DNA from: Weeksellaceae bacterium
GTDB taxonomy: Bacteria > Bacteroidota > Bacteroidia > Flavobacteriales > Weeksellaceae
Direction: 5' to 3'
Assembly: GCA_028698395.1 (NCBI GenBank)
Contig: JAQVDG010000111.1
Location: 1-6,795 of the forward strand
DNA: 6,795 nt
In this document: piece by piece, positions 1 to 6,684 of the stretch
How positions within the stretch are numbered: position 1 is the first letter of the stretch
How the letters are laid out: each line of letters opens with the position of its first letter
Position numbers and translations under genes: made by a program
Notes under the pieces: generated by a model
The model's database searches: none
Told to the model about the DNA's origin: nothing
What the model saw: the letters and a program-made list of their open reading frames with translations, nothing else

Positions 1-782
1 AATTTTAATGCTACGATATGTTCAACCACCTGATGAGCAAAATTCACCCACTCTGCCGAAGTAATTAAGTCTGCCGAAGCAATAAGATTGGATTGCTTTT
101 CTAATGCTATTTCAATTAATCTTTTAGCAACCGGATGCTGCACATTTTTATATTCAAGTGGAATCCGCTTTACTTCCGGAGCTGATGGCGGATTGTTGAG
201 AAAATTTTTAATTCGTGCCAATTCAGAGTCGCTCAAACGATGATAGCGATGCAAAACATCCATCGCTTCATTAATGGTAAACAAAGTGTGAACAGAATAG
301 CCTTTCTTTCTTAATTTTTCAATTCCTCCTTGTTCCCGGTCTAAAACAACCACAATATCGGTTACTTTCAAACCCTCCCGTTCTATTTCGGCAATGGTTT
401 CCAAAAGGCTCTGTCCGCTTGTAATCACATCTTCAACGAGTAAACAATTTTGCCCGTCCCGATAAACGCCTTCTACCATTCGTTTGGTTCCATAACCTTT
501 ATTTTCTTTTCTTTTGATAATCAACGGTATTCCACTGACTAAACTCATTGTAGTTCCCATTGGCAATGCCGCATAAGGAACACCACAAATCAACTCAAAC
601 GGGGCGGTTTCAACCAAATCCAACAAACTGTTGGCTAAAGTTTTTAAAAGTTGCGGACTGGACGACAAAGGGCGTAAATCCACATAAAAAGGTGATTCAA
701 TTCCACTTTTTAAAGTAAAATTACCGAATTTTATAATTCCTAATTCGTAAGCTTTGAGTAAAAAATCTTCGCGTTGTTGCAT
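1..782 (-). CDS. Bifunctional UMP synthase, OPRT-OMPDC fusion (5' part, runs off the left edge)
   Basis: Reading the minus strand from the ATG at 782-780 gives 260 codons with no stop up to the window edge, so the C-terminus is missing. Residues 1-195 are orotate phosphoribosyltransferase, which makes OMP from orotate and PRPP. They show the SGIESPFYVDLR region (26-37), CGVPYAALP (66-74), the basic catalytic loop KRKENKGYGTKR (90-101) and the PRPP-binding motif LLVEDVITSG (114-123). PyrE normally ends near residue 210, but here the frame continues through a short linker into HPVAKRL (216-222), NLIASADL (232-239) and ALK (258-260). These match the start of the OMP decarboxylase domain of human UMP synthase, including the 22-residue spacing between the SAD aspartate (D238) and the first catalytic lysine (K260). 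The OPRT half also reads closer to the human enzyme than to E. coli PyrE, for example in GLKVTD and LDREQGG. The product would be a cytosolic enzyme doing the last two steps of UMP synthesis; the family is about 480 residues. The fusion is seen directly; activity of the missing half is inferred. Confidence 0.9.
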   Translation of the reverse strand, partial: MQQREDFLLKAYELGIIKFGNFTLKSGIESPFYVDLRPLSSSPQLLKTLANSLLDLVETAPFELICGVPYAALPMGTTMSLVSGIPLIIKRKENKGYGTKRMVEGVYRDGQNCLLVEDVITSGQSLLETIAEIEREGLKVTDIVVVLDREQGGIEKLRKKGYSVHTLFTINEAMDVLHRYHRLSDSELARIKNFLNNPPSAPEVKRIPLEYKNVQHPVAKRLIEIALEKQSNLIASADLITSAEWVNFAHQVVEHIVALK

Positions 783-798
783 TTCTGAATGGTTTGGG

Positions 799-806
799 CA
801 AAGTTA
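799..806 (-). promoter_or_regulatory. -7 promoter element of the UMP synthase gene
   Basis: Read on the minus strand this is TAACTTTG, a perfect match to the Bacteroidota primary-sigma -7 consensus TAnnTTTG. It lies 16 bases before the ATG, so transcription would start about 10 bases ahead of the start codon, giving a very short leader. A clear -33 TTTG was not found at the expected distance; the nearest candidate is a weak TTTAC-like stretch. Confidence 0.6.
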
Positions 807-855
807 AAAGATTTCGGCAGTTAGACTCGGTAAATTAATCTGCAGTTTTGATGAT

Positions 856-864
856 TTATCCACA
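856..864 (+). promoter_or_regulatory. Perfect DnaA-box 9-mer (TTATCCACA), function unknown
   Basis: The divergent intergenic region holds TTATCCACA, identical to the strongest class of DnaA boxes. It is followed by a long A+T-rich stretch running to about 920. I found only this one copy, with no second box nearby, so an origin is unlikely. It could be a DnaA-responsive regulatory site for the flanking genes, or chance in AT-rich DNA. Confidence 0.35.
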
Positions 865-999
865 TTTTTTAAATGAAATATAACTTGTACTTTAAACATA
901 AAATAAGAATTTAAAAAACAAAAACACACACTTCGCTGTATGTCATTATGTTAAGTTTATTTTACCATTTCATTAACAACAAGCTGTTATTTTTTACCG

Positions 1000-1007
1000 T
1001 TAATTTG
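1000..1007 (+). promoter_or_regulatory. Candidate -7 element for the M23-MerR operon
   Basis: TTAATTTG matches the Bacteroidota -7 consensus TAnnTTTG at all fixed positions but one. Its distance to the ATG at 1041 would give a leader of roughly 25-30 bases. No convincing -33 TTG lies about 20 bases upstream. Other near-matches (TAAGTTTA at 952-959, TAACTTG near 881) cannot be excluded. Confidence 0.25.
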
Positions 1008-1040
1008 TTCAGCATAAAAAACAACAATTGAGTTTTTATA

Positions 1041-2009
1041 ATGGCTATAAAGAAATACAAGTACAAACAGGGAGAAATTCGTTTCAAACCCATTAAAAAA
1101 CAAGGTTTAAAACACCTTCGCAACATCGGAGCTTTTTTAGTAGTAACTGCTTTTTTTGGTATTATTTCCGGATTCTTTTTTAGTAAAAAAATCACTTCCC
1201 CTGCTGAAAACTCATTAGCAGTCGAACTTCAGGAAATGAAAATCCAATATGAATTGTTAAATAAAAAGGTAAAACAATCACAAGAAGTTTTAGGGCAAAT
1301 CGAAGATCGGGACAATCAAATTTACCGTAGCTATTTTGAATTGGACCCTATTTCGGAAGACATAAGAAAAGCCGGATTTGGAGGAGTAAATCGTTATTCT
1401 AAATTTGCAGATTGGAAATACGGCGGATTAATTGCCGACGTTTCAAAAAATATAGATGTTTTAAACAAACAATTGGTTATTCAATCCAAATCTTTGGATG
1501 AAATCGTGGTCAGTGCAAAAGAAAAAGACAAAATGTTAGCACACTTACCGGCGATTCAACCGGTTGCCAATAAGGATTTAACACGTTTAGCTTCCGGATT
1601 TGGAGTTCGTATGCATCCTATCTTGAAAATCGGGAAATTACATGCCGGAACTGATTTTGCAGCAAAAGTAGGAACTCCGATTTATGCTACCGGAAACGGA
1701 AAAGTAAAATTAGCCGAACGACACGGTGGATATGGAAATGCTGTGGTTATCGACCATGGTTATGGCTATGAATCGCTTTATGCACATTTGAGTAAATTCA
1801 AAGTGAGAAGAGGTCAAAAAGTAAAACGAGGCGATATTATCGGATATGTAGGATCAACCGGATTATCAACCGGACCTCATTTACATTATGAAATTCATAA
1901 AGATGGCCGACCAATTGACCCTGTTTCTTATTTTTATCAGGATGTCAGTCCGGATGAATTTAAAATTTTACTTGATAAATCTCAAGAAATGTCCATATCT
2001 TTGGATTAA
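1041..2009 (+). CDS. Membrane-anchored M23 (LytM-type) peptidoglycan endopeptidase
   Basis: This 322-residue protein has a strongly basic N-terminus (residues 1-28, many Lys and Arg), one transmembrane segment (about 30-47) with no evident cleavage site, a helical and probably coiled-coil stretch (about 57-95), and a C-terminal M23 domain (about 180-297). The zinc and catalytic set is complete: HAGTD (H201, D205), YAH (H249) and HLH (H280, H282). It should therefore be an active zinc metallopeptidase that cuts peptide cross-links of peptidoglycan, anchored in the inner membrane and facing the periplasm. This differs from EnvC/NlpD-type activators, which lack the zinc ligands. The central AGFGGVNRY region (111-119) also occurs in related Flavobacteriia proteins I know. 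The ATG sits in an A-rich context, without a clear ribosome site. Its stop overlaps the following MerR-type gene by one base, so the two are co-transcribed. The exact bond cut cannot be read from the sequence. Confidence 0.93.
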   Translation: MAIKKYKYKQGEIRFKPIKKQGLKHLRNIGAFLVVTAFFGIISGFFFSKKITSPAENSLAVELQEMKIQYELLNKKVKQSQEVLGQIEDRDNQIYRSYFELDPISEDIRKAGFGGVNRYSKFADWKYGGLIADVSKNIDVLNKQLVIQSKSLDEIVVSAKEKDKMLAHLPAIQPVANKDLTRLASGFGVRMHPILKIGKLHAGTDFAAKVGTPIYATGNGKVKLAERHGGYGNAVVIDHGYGYESLYAHLSKFKVRRGQKVKRGDIIGYVGSTGLSTGPHLHYEIHKDGRPIDPVSYFYQDVSPDEFKILLDKSQEMSISLD

Positions 2010-2350
2010 TGCAATTCGAATTACCAAATAAACTTTATTATTCCATTGGCGAAGTAGCCAAAGCATTTGATGTAAACGCTTCCCTGATTCGGTTTTGGGA
2101 AAAAGAATTTGATATTTTAACTCCTAAAAAGAATAAAAAAGGGAATCGCTTTTTTTCACAAGAAGACATTAAAAATCTGAAATTAATTTATCATTTGGTC
2201 AAAGAAAGAGGTTATACTTTAGATGGAGCTAAAATTGCCCTACAAGAAAACAAATCCATAAAAGATGAGGTTGAATTAATTTCAAGAATGGAGTTAATTC
2301 GATCAGAATTAATGAAATTAAAAGAAAGTTTGGACTTAAGTGAGGATTAA
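2009..2350 (+). CDS. Small MerR-family HTH transcriptional regulator
   Basis: The 113-residue protein has a MerR-type winged helix-turn-helix at about residues 9-78: YYSIGEVAKAF, then the LIRFWEKEF recognition region (27-35), the wing with GNRFFS (45-50), and EDIKNLKLIYHLVKERGYTL (52-71). A charged helix (about 84-108) follows and probably forms the antiparallel dimerization coil. No effector-binding domain or metal-binding cysteines follow it, and there is no cysteine at all, so it is unlikely to be a metal or thiol sensor. It starts inside the stop of the M23 peptidase gene (TAATG), which implies translational coupling, and it ends 44 bases before a strong terminator. The M23-MerR pair recurs in Flavobacteriia as far as I recall. 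Its target genes are unknown; self-regulation of the operon is only a possibility. Confidence 0.9.
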   Translation: MQFELPNKLYYSIGEVAKAFDVNASLIRFWEKEFDILTPKKNKKGNRFFSQEDIKNLKLIYHLVKERGYTLDGAKIALQENKSIKDEVELISRMELIRSELMKLKESLDLSED

Positions 2351-2394
2351 ATTCTGACAAATACTATCTTAAAACAGTAAAAATCATAACTTGG

Positions 2395-2431
2395 AAACCG
2401 TTTAAAAACAAATGAAATTTTTAAACGGTTT
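2395..2431 (+). terminator. Rho-independent terminator after the M23-MerR operon
   Basis: A perfect 14-bp inverted repeat (AAACCGTTTAAAAA at 2395-2408 and its complement at 2418-2431) encloses a 9-base loop and is followed by a T-rich tract (TTTATTTTA). It lies 44 bases after the MerR-type stop codon and separates this operon from the DUF486 gene. Confidence 0.85.
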
Positions 2432-2459
2432 TTTATTTTATGAAGCCCTTCATCTGAAT

Positions 2460-2467
2460 TATATTTA
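2460..2467 (+). promoter_or_regulatory. Candidate -7 element for the DUF486 gene
   Basis: TATATTTA matches TAnnTTTG except at the last base and lies 15 bases before the ATG at 2483. A promoter is expected here because a strong terminator lies just upstream. No clear -33 element was seen. Confidence 0.25.
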
Positions 2468-2482
2468 CACAAAATATTTAAA

Positions 2483-2851
2483 ATGAAAGCTGTTTACACC
2501 ATCTCTTTATTGGTCATCTCCAATGCTTTTATGACATTCGCCTGGTACGGTCATTTAAAATTAAAGGATTATTCTTGGTTTTCAAATTTAGGATTATTTA
2601 AAATAATTTTATTCAGCTGGGTAATCGCTTTTTTTGAATATTGCGCTCAAGTTCCTGCCAACCGAATTGGATTTGTGGAAAATGGCGGTCCTTTTAATCT
2701 TTGGGAACTCAAAGTGCTTCAAGAAGTCATAACGCTTATTGTATTTACTGTTTTTACTTTGGCAATTTTTAAAGACCATGAACTGAAATCCAATCATATT
2801 ATCGGATTTATTTTTTTGGTACTTGCCGTTTATTTCATTTTCAAAAAATGA
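2483..2851 (+). CDS. DUF486 / DMT-like small inner-membrane protein
   Basis: The 122-residue protein has four hydrophobic helices (about 3-22, 37-54, 78-97 and 104-120) and ends in two lysines. The sequence FEYCAQVPANRIG (51-63), followed by a short NGGPFNLWELKVLQE stretch (67-81), is the signature I associate with the DUF486 family. That family has four helices of about 110-120 residues and a resemblance to the drug/metabolite transporter superfamily. No substrate is known to me, so transport function is only inferred from fold. The gene stands alone between the terminator at 2395-2431 and the flippase start 82 bases downstream, so it may be monocistronic or the first gene of the following operon. 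Confidence 0.85.
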   Translation: MKAVYTISLLVISNAFMTFAWYGHLKLKDYSWFSNLGLFKIILFSWVIAFFEYCAQVPANRIGFVENGGPFNLWELKVLQEVITLIVFTVFTLAIFKDHELKSNHIIGFIFLVLAVYFIFKK

Positions 2852-2877
2852 AAAATTTTCTGAATTCAAAAAGAAAA

Positions 2878-2901
2878 CGGACTTTTGCAAAGTAAAATCC
2901 G
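2878..2901 (+). terminator. Possible weak hairpin between the DUF486 gene and the flippase gene
   Basis: CGGA (2878-2881) and TTTT (2883-2886) pair with AAAA (2894-2897) and TCCG (2898-2901), with one bulged C and a 7-base loop. Further A-T pairing past a second bulge is possible. The downstream sequence GTTTAATCCG is a poor T-tract. It could be a weak terminator of the DUF486 gene or a structure in the leader of the flippase mRNA. Confidence 0.3.
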
Positions 2902-2933
2902 GTTTAATCCGTTGTGTTAAAAAACAATCCATT

Positions 2934-4403
2934 TTGAACGTTTACAAAAACTTGTTTAAAACCACTTTAATTTACGGAATCGCAACGGTTGTTCCGCGAA
3001 TGATAGGGTTCATTATGGCACCGTACCACATAAAATGGCTGCCCACAAACGCCTATGCCGATTATACACTCATTTTTTCATGGATGATGTTTTTCAATGT
3101 GGTTTTATCCTTCGGAATGGAAACTGCTTTTTTTCGTTTTTACAACAAACAGAAAAACAAACAAGAAATCATCAACAACACAATTCTGTTTTTAATGGCT
3201 GTTACAGCTGTTTTTATTGGTTTAGTTTATTTATTTAAAGCTTATATTAATGCTTATTTCGGTATTCCACCGCTTATCGTTGACTTTCTAATCTGGATTT
3301 TAGTATTGGATGCCTTGGTTATTGTTCCATTTGCCCTATTACGTGCAGAACAACAGGCAGGAAAATACAGCCTTATCAAAATTACCAATGTTTTGATTAA
3401 TGCCGGGTTAACGGTTGTTTTACTGTATTCTCTTCCCACTTATTTACAAAATCATTCCGAAAGTTCACTGACTCATTTTTTCATTCCAAATTTTGAAGTT
3501 GGTTACTTATTCATTGCTAATCTCACAGCAAGTTTAATCACACTCGTATTGTTGTCAAACTACTATTTCCAACTGAAATGGTCATTTAATAAAAAACTAC
3601 TCAACGAAATGTTGGTATATAGTTTCCCTGTTATGATTGCCGGATTAGCGTTTGTGGTAAACGAAACATTTGACAAAGTTCTTCTCAACCTATTATTACC
3701 CGAAAATTACAAAGAACTCGGACTGGCAAGTTACGGTGCTATATATAAAATCGGTGTTTTCATGGTCTTATTCCGAATGGCTTATTCATTAGGAATTGAA
3801 CCTTTCTTTTTTAGTTATGCTCAAAATGATGATGCACCCATAAAATATGCAACCGTTACTAAATACTTTGTTATTTTCGGAAGTTTAGCCACGTTAGTTA
3901 TCATCGTTTTTGCTGATTTGATTAAACAATTTTATATTCCCGAAAAAGAATATTGGCATGCAATGGAAATCGTTCCGTACATCATTTTAGCCAATTTTAT
4001 GTTGGGAATTTATACCAATTTATCCGTTTGGTACAAATTACAAGACAAAACCAAAATCGGAGCTTATATTTCTGTATTCGGAGCAGTATTGACTTTGTTA
4101 TTAAATTATATTCTCATTCCAAAAATCGGATTAATTGGTTCTGCCATCGCTACTTTAGCAGTTTATATTTCCATGATGTTGATTTCTTATGTTTTAGGTC
4201 AAAAATCCTATCCGATACCTTACGATAAAAAAGCAATTTCTTTATATTTGGGTGGTTCTGTTTTCTTCTCTTTTATCTATTTTTACAATTTTAGAGAAAA
4301 TTATTTTATCGGGACAGTATTCATTCTTATATTCGTGGGATTGATTTATTACAACGAAAAAACATTTATCAACCAAACCATAAAATCAATAATAAAAAAA
4401 TGA
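2934..4403 (+). CDS. Wzx-type polysaccharide flippase (MOP superfamily)
   Basis: From the TTG at 2934 the product is 489 residues, the usual family length, with about 12-14 hydrophobic helices across its whole length. It opens with the family hallmark [13 protein letters not shown] (14-26) and a proline-rich turn, AP...WLP (29-37), typical of polysaccharide_synt flippases. It should move lipid-linked sugar units from the inner to the outer leaflet of the inner membrane during surface-glycan synthesis; the glycan cannot be predicted. The start is unusual. No in-frame ATG exists before the codon in PRMIGF, which would remove part of the first helix. The more distant TTG at 2823 lies within the DUF486 gene and adds a charged, non-family extension. 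TTG at 2934 gives MNVYKNLFK, which fits the family. The stop overlaps the dUTPase ATG (ATGA). Confidence 0.9.
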   Translation: MNVYKNLFKTTLIYGIATVVPRMIGFIMAPYHIKWLPTNAYADYTLIFSWMMFFNVVLSFGMETAFFRFYNKQKNKQEIINNTILFLMAVTAVFIGLVYLFKAYINAYFGIPPLIVDFLIWILVLDALVIVPFALLRAEQQAGKYSLIKITNVLINAGLTVVLLYSLPTYLQNHSESSLTHFFIPNFEVGYLFIANLTASLITLVLLSNYYFQLKWSFNKKLLNEMLVYSFPVMIAGLAFVVNETFDKVLLNLLLPENYKELGLASYGAIYKIGVFMVLFRMAYSLGIEPFFFSYAQNDDAPIKYATVTKYFVIFGSLATLVIIVFADLIKQFYIPEKEYWHAMEIVPYIILANFMLGIYTNLSVWYKLQDKTKIGAYISVFGAVLTLLLNYILIPKIGLIGSAIATLAVYISMMLISYVLGQKSYPIPYDKKAISLYLGGSVFFSFIYFYNFRENYFIGTVFILIFVGLIYYNEKTFINQTIKSIIKK

Positions 4404-4834
4404 AAATAAAAGTTATCAATAAATCCAAACACACATTACCAAATTACGAAACTTTTGCATCAGCAGGAATGGATTTACGTGCCAATTTATCAGAGCCGGT
4501 TACAATCGGTTCTATGGAACGTGCTTTAATTCCGACCGGATTATTTATGGAAATTCCCGTAGGATACGAAGCGCAAGTACGGCCAAGAAGTGGATTAGCT
4601 TTAAAAAAAGGAATCACTTGTCTGAATTCCCCCGGAACGATTGATGCAGATTATCGTGGCGAAATCGGTGTGATTCTGGCTAATCTTTCCAAAGAAACAT
4701 TTATAGTAGAAGATGGAGAACGCATCGCTCAAATGGTCATTGCCAAACATGAACGTGCCGAATGGATTGAAACAGAAGAATTATCTTCCACAGAAAGAGG
4801 TACAGGCGGTTTTGGAAGTACCGGAAAAAATTAA
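4400..4834 (+). CDS. dut: dUTP diphosphatase (dUTPase)
   Basis: This 144-residue protein hydrolyses dUTP to dUMP and pyrophosphate in the cytosol, keeping uracil out of DNA and supplying dUMP for thymidylate synthesis. All five motifs of trimeric dUTPases are present: SAGMDLRA (21-28), [11 protein letters not shown] (61-71), [15 protein letters not shown] (76-90) with the likely catalytic D82 and the uridine-contacting Y85, GERIAQMVI (106-114), and the glycine-rich C-terminal arm [10 protein letters not shown] (133-142) with phenylalanine F138. The length is typical of bacterial Dut. It begins within the flippase stop codon (ATGA, preceded by seven A's), which suggests translational coupling, and it is followed by a 26-base A-rich gap before the nucleotidyltransferase. 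Its place among envelope genes probably reflects operon history rather than a shared pathway. Confidence 0.97.
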   Translation: MKIKVINKSKHTLPNYETFASAGMDLRANLSEPVTIGSMERALIPTGLFMEIPVGYEAQVRPRSGLALKKGITCLNSPGTIDADYRGEIGVILANLSKETFIVEDGERIAQMVIAKHERAEWIETEELSSTERGTGGFGSTGKN

Positions 4835-4860
4835 TATTCAATTGTAATAAAAAGAAAAAA

Positions 4861-5883
4861 ATGAAAATAATAATTCCAATGGCAGGACGGGGTTCACGAC
4901 TAAGACCTCATACTTTAACCGTTCCAAAACCATTGATTCCGATTGGAGGAAAACCAATTGTTCAACGATTAGCAGAAGATATCACGAAAGTTTCCGAACA
5001 AAAAGTAGATGAAATTGCTTTTATTATCGGCGATTTCGGTGAAGAGGTAGAACAACAACTTTTAGCAATTGCTGAACGATTAGGAGCAAAAGGAAGTATT
5101 TACAAACAAGAAGAGCCTTTAGGAACAGCTCATGCCGTTTGGATGGCAAAAGAATCACTTTCAGGGCCGGTTGTCGTTGCCTTTGCCGATACTCTTTTCC
5201 GGGCAAATTTCCATTTAGACATGAATTCGGACGGAGTCGTTTGGGTTAAAAAAGTAGAAGATCCAAGCGCATTTGGTGTAGTAAAATTAGATGCTTATGG
5301 CGTTATCGAAGACTTTGTAGAAAAACCTAAAGAATTCGTTTCGGATTTAGCAATTATTGGAATTTACTTCTTCAAAGACGGAGAAGGCTTAAAAAATGAA
5401 ATTCAACATATTATTGAAAATGATTTACGAGGCGGTGGCGGTGAATACCAACTGACAGATGCTTTAGAAAATATGCGGGCAAAAGGAAAAAAATTCACCT
5501 TGGGACCTGTAGATGAATGGATGGATTGCGGAAATAAAACAGTAACCGTTCAAACCAATTCCAAAATTTTAAATTTTGAAAAACAAGAGTTTGAAAAGAT
5601 TCCGGATTCTGCCAAAATCAGTAATTCATTGATTATTCCACCTTGTTTTATCGGTGAAAACGTAGTAATTGAAAACTCAAAAGTAGGTCCTTTTGTTTCC
5701 TTAGGAAATGGCACAAAAGTGATTCACAGCAATATAGACAATAGCTTGATTCAGGAGAATTGCATCATTGACCACGGAAATATTACCGGTTCCATGATTG
5801 GAAATAATGCACAATATTTTGGTGTTTCAAGAAATATCAGTTTGGGTGATTATTCCGTTTTAGACTTTAATAACGACAGGTAA
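4861..5883 (+). CDS. Sugar-1-phosphate nucleotidyltransferase with C-terminal left-handed beta-helix
   Basis: The 340-residue protein joins a nucleotidyltransferase domain (about 1-235) to a hexapeptide-like beta-helix tail (about 249-335). The nucleotide-binding signature is clear: MAGRGSRLRPHTLTVPKPL (7-25, with the activating lysine K23). So are the substrate and metal positions: PLGTAHAV (86-93), FAD (108-110), VEKPK (153-157), GEYQLTD (194-200) and EWMDCGN (219-225, acidic D222). It should make an NDP-sugar from NTP and a sugar-1-phosphate, for glycan precursors. The overall form resembles glucose-1-phosphate thymidylyltransferase-like enzymes and archaeal-type two-domain sugar nucleotidyltransferases. 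The tail is shorter than in GlmU and lacks the usual acetyltransferase features I would look for, so acetyl transfer is not claimed. Sugar and base specificity are not readable. Its ATG follows an A-rich stretch (AAAAAGAAAAAA). The neighbouring flippase supports a role in surface polysaccharide or another envelope glycan. Confidence 0.92.
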   Translation: MKIIIPMAGRGSRLRPHTLTVPKPLIPIGGKPIVQRLAEDITKVSEQKVDEIAFIIGDFGEEVEQQLLAIAERLGAKGSIYKQEEPLGTAHAVWMAKESLSGPVVVAFADTLFRANFHLDMNSDGVVWVKKVEDPSAFGVVKLDAYGVIEDFVEKPKEFVSDLAIIGIYFFKDGEGLKNEIQHIIENDLRGGGGEYQLTDALENMRAKGKKFTLGPVDEWMDCGNKTVTVQTNSKILNFEKQEFEKIPDSAKISNSLIIPPCFIGENVVIENSKVGPFVSLGNGTKVIHSNIDNSLIQENCIIDHGNITGSMIGNNAQYFGVSRNISLGDYSVLDFNNDR

Positions 5884-5889
5884 AATAAT

Positions 5890-6684
5890 TTGAAAAAAAT
5901 TAATTCATACGGACTTTTGATTTTTTTGTTCATTTTCACAGCTTGTGGCAGTGTAAAAGAAATTGGAGCAAATACAGAAAACATGAAAACTTCTACTTTT
6001 ATTCAAAATGTAGAAGCACTAAAACCTCAATTTGTTCATCTCAGCATTCAATCCAAAATCAATGCAGAAATCGATGGAAATCCGGTCGGATTGAACGGGA
6101 AAATTTACATTCGCAATGGTCAGAAAATCTGGATTAATGTATCAAAGTTCGGAATTAATGCCGCACGAGCAGAAATTACTCCTTCCGGATTAAAAGCCTA
6201 TGAAAAAGTCAACCGAACTTTTATTGACGGTGATTTCTCCTATTTTAACCAACTATTGAAAGTTAATTTCATTACTTACGACAAACTACAAAATTTACTT
6301 TTAGGTCGTTTGTTTTTAGAATTAAAACCAAATGATTTTCAGCTAAATGCCGAAAAAGGAAGTTATGTTTTAACGTATAATGACAATGAAAAATTAGAAC
6401 AAAAACCAAAAAACGGAAAATACATTCAAATTTATACTTTTGATAATCAATTTCGTTTAACAAAAGCTTACCTAAAAGACCCAAAATCAGGGAAAGAATT
6501 AGAAATTTCTTATTCTAAATGGACAACAGTAGGTATTCAGTATTTTCCAAAAAATGTTATAGTTTTGGTAAAAGATAAAAAAACACAAAAAGTGGAATTG
6601 GAATACAATAATTTTACTTTCGATGAAAGTTCTACTCCGTTTTCTATTCCATCTGGATACAAACCCAATACAAGCTTGAAATGA
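5890..6684 (+). CDS. DUF4292 lipoprotein, possibly LolB-like
   Basis: This 264-residue protein starts with KK, a hydrophobic run and a lipobox-like FTAC (16-19), so it should be lipidated at C19 and placed in the outer or inner membrane. The body is mostly alternating beta-strand-like sequence: FVHLSIQSKINAEI (48-61), LNGKIYIRNGQKIWINVSKF (68-87), AARAEITPSGLKAYEK (91-106), then LLLGRLF (136-142). This matches the DUF4292 family of Bacteroidota, and the pattern resembles the open beta-barrel of LolA/LolB lipoprotein carriers. A LolB-like role is inference only. TTG at 5890 is chosen because the frame is the same as the nucleotidyltransferase's, whose TAA lies two codons upstream. No earlier start is therefore possible, and the next ATG (5983) would remove the signal peptide. 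Its stop overlaps the next ATG (ATGA). Confidence 0.88.
   Translation: MKKINSYGLLIFLFIFTACGSVKEIGANTENMKTSTFIQNVEALKPQFVHLSIQSKINAEIDGNPVGLNGKIYIRNGQKIWINVSKFGINAARAEITPSGLKAYEKVNRTFIDGDFSYFNQLLKVNFITYDKLQNLLLGRLFLELKPNDFQLNAEKGSYVLTYNDNEKLEQKPKNGKYIQIYTFDNQFRLTKAYLKDPKSGKELEISYSKWTTVGIQYFPKNVIVLVKDKKTQKVELEYNNFTFDESSTPFSIPSGYKPNTSLK

Noticed and set aside
52..79. A 10-base direct repeat (TCTGCCGAAG) spaced 18 bases apart
   Set aside because: It lies in frame inside the UMP synthase gene and reflects two Ser-Ala codon pairs (SAD and SAE); no wider repeat surrounds it.
974..997. A short inverted repeat TAACA...TGTTA followed by T's upstream of the M23 gene
   Set aside because: The stem is only 5 bp with no GC-rich core and lies just before the predicted start of a gene, so it is too weak to call a terminator or riboswitch.
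783..1040. Replication origin suggested by the DnaA box and AT-rich tract
   Set aside because: Only one box is present, and no dnaA, dnaN or other origin-linked genes are in the window.
962..1195. A 77-codon minus-strand open frame across the start of the M23 gene
   Set aside because: It is antisense to a well-supported gene, its translation has no recognisable family, and it has no convincing start context.
2609..2932. A 107-codon minus-strand frame overlapping the DUF486 gene and the following gap
   Set aside because: The translation is a low-complexity Phe/Lys/Asn-rich shadow of AT-rich DNA; the plus-strand gene has family motifs and membrane helices.
4394..4403. A run of seven A's at the flippase stop and dut start as a possible frameshift site
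   Set aside because: A-runs before starts are common in this AT-rich sequence, both proteins have normal family lengths, and the ATGA overlap explains the junction.
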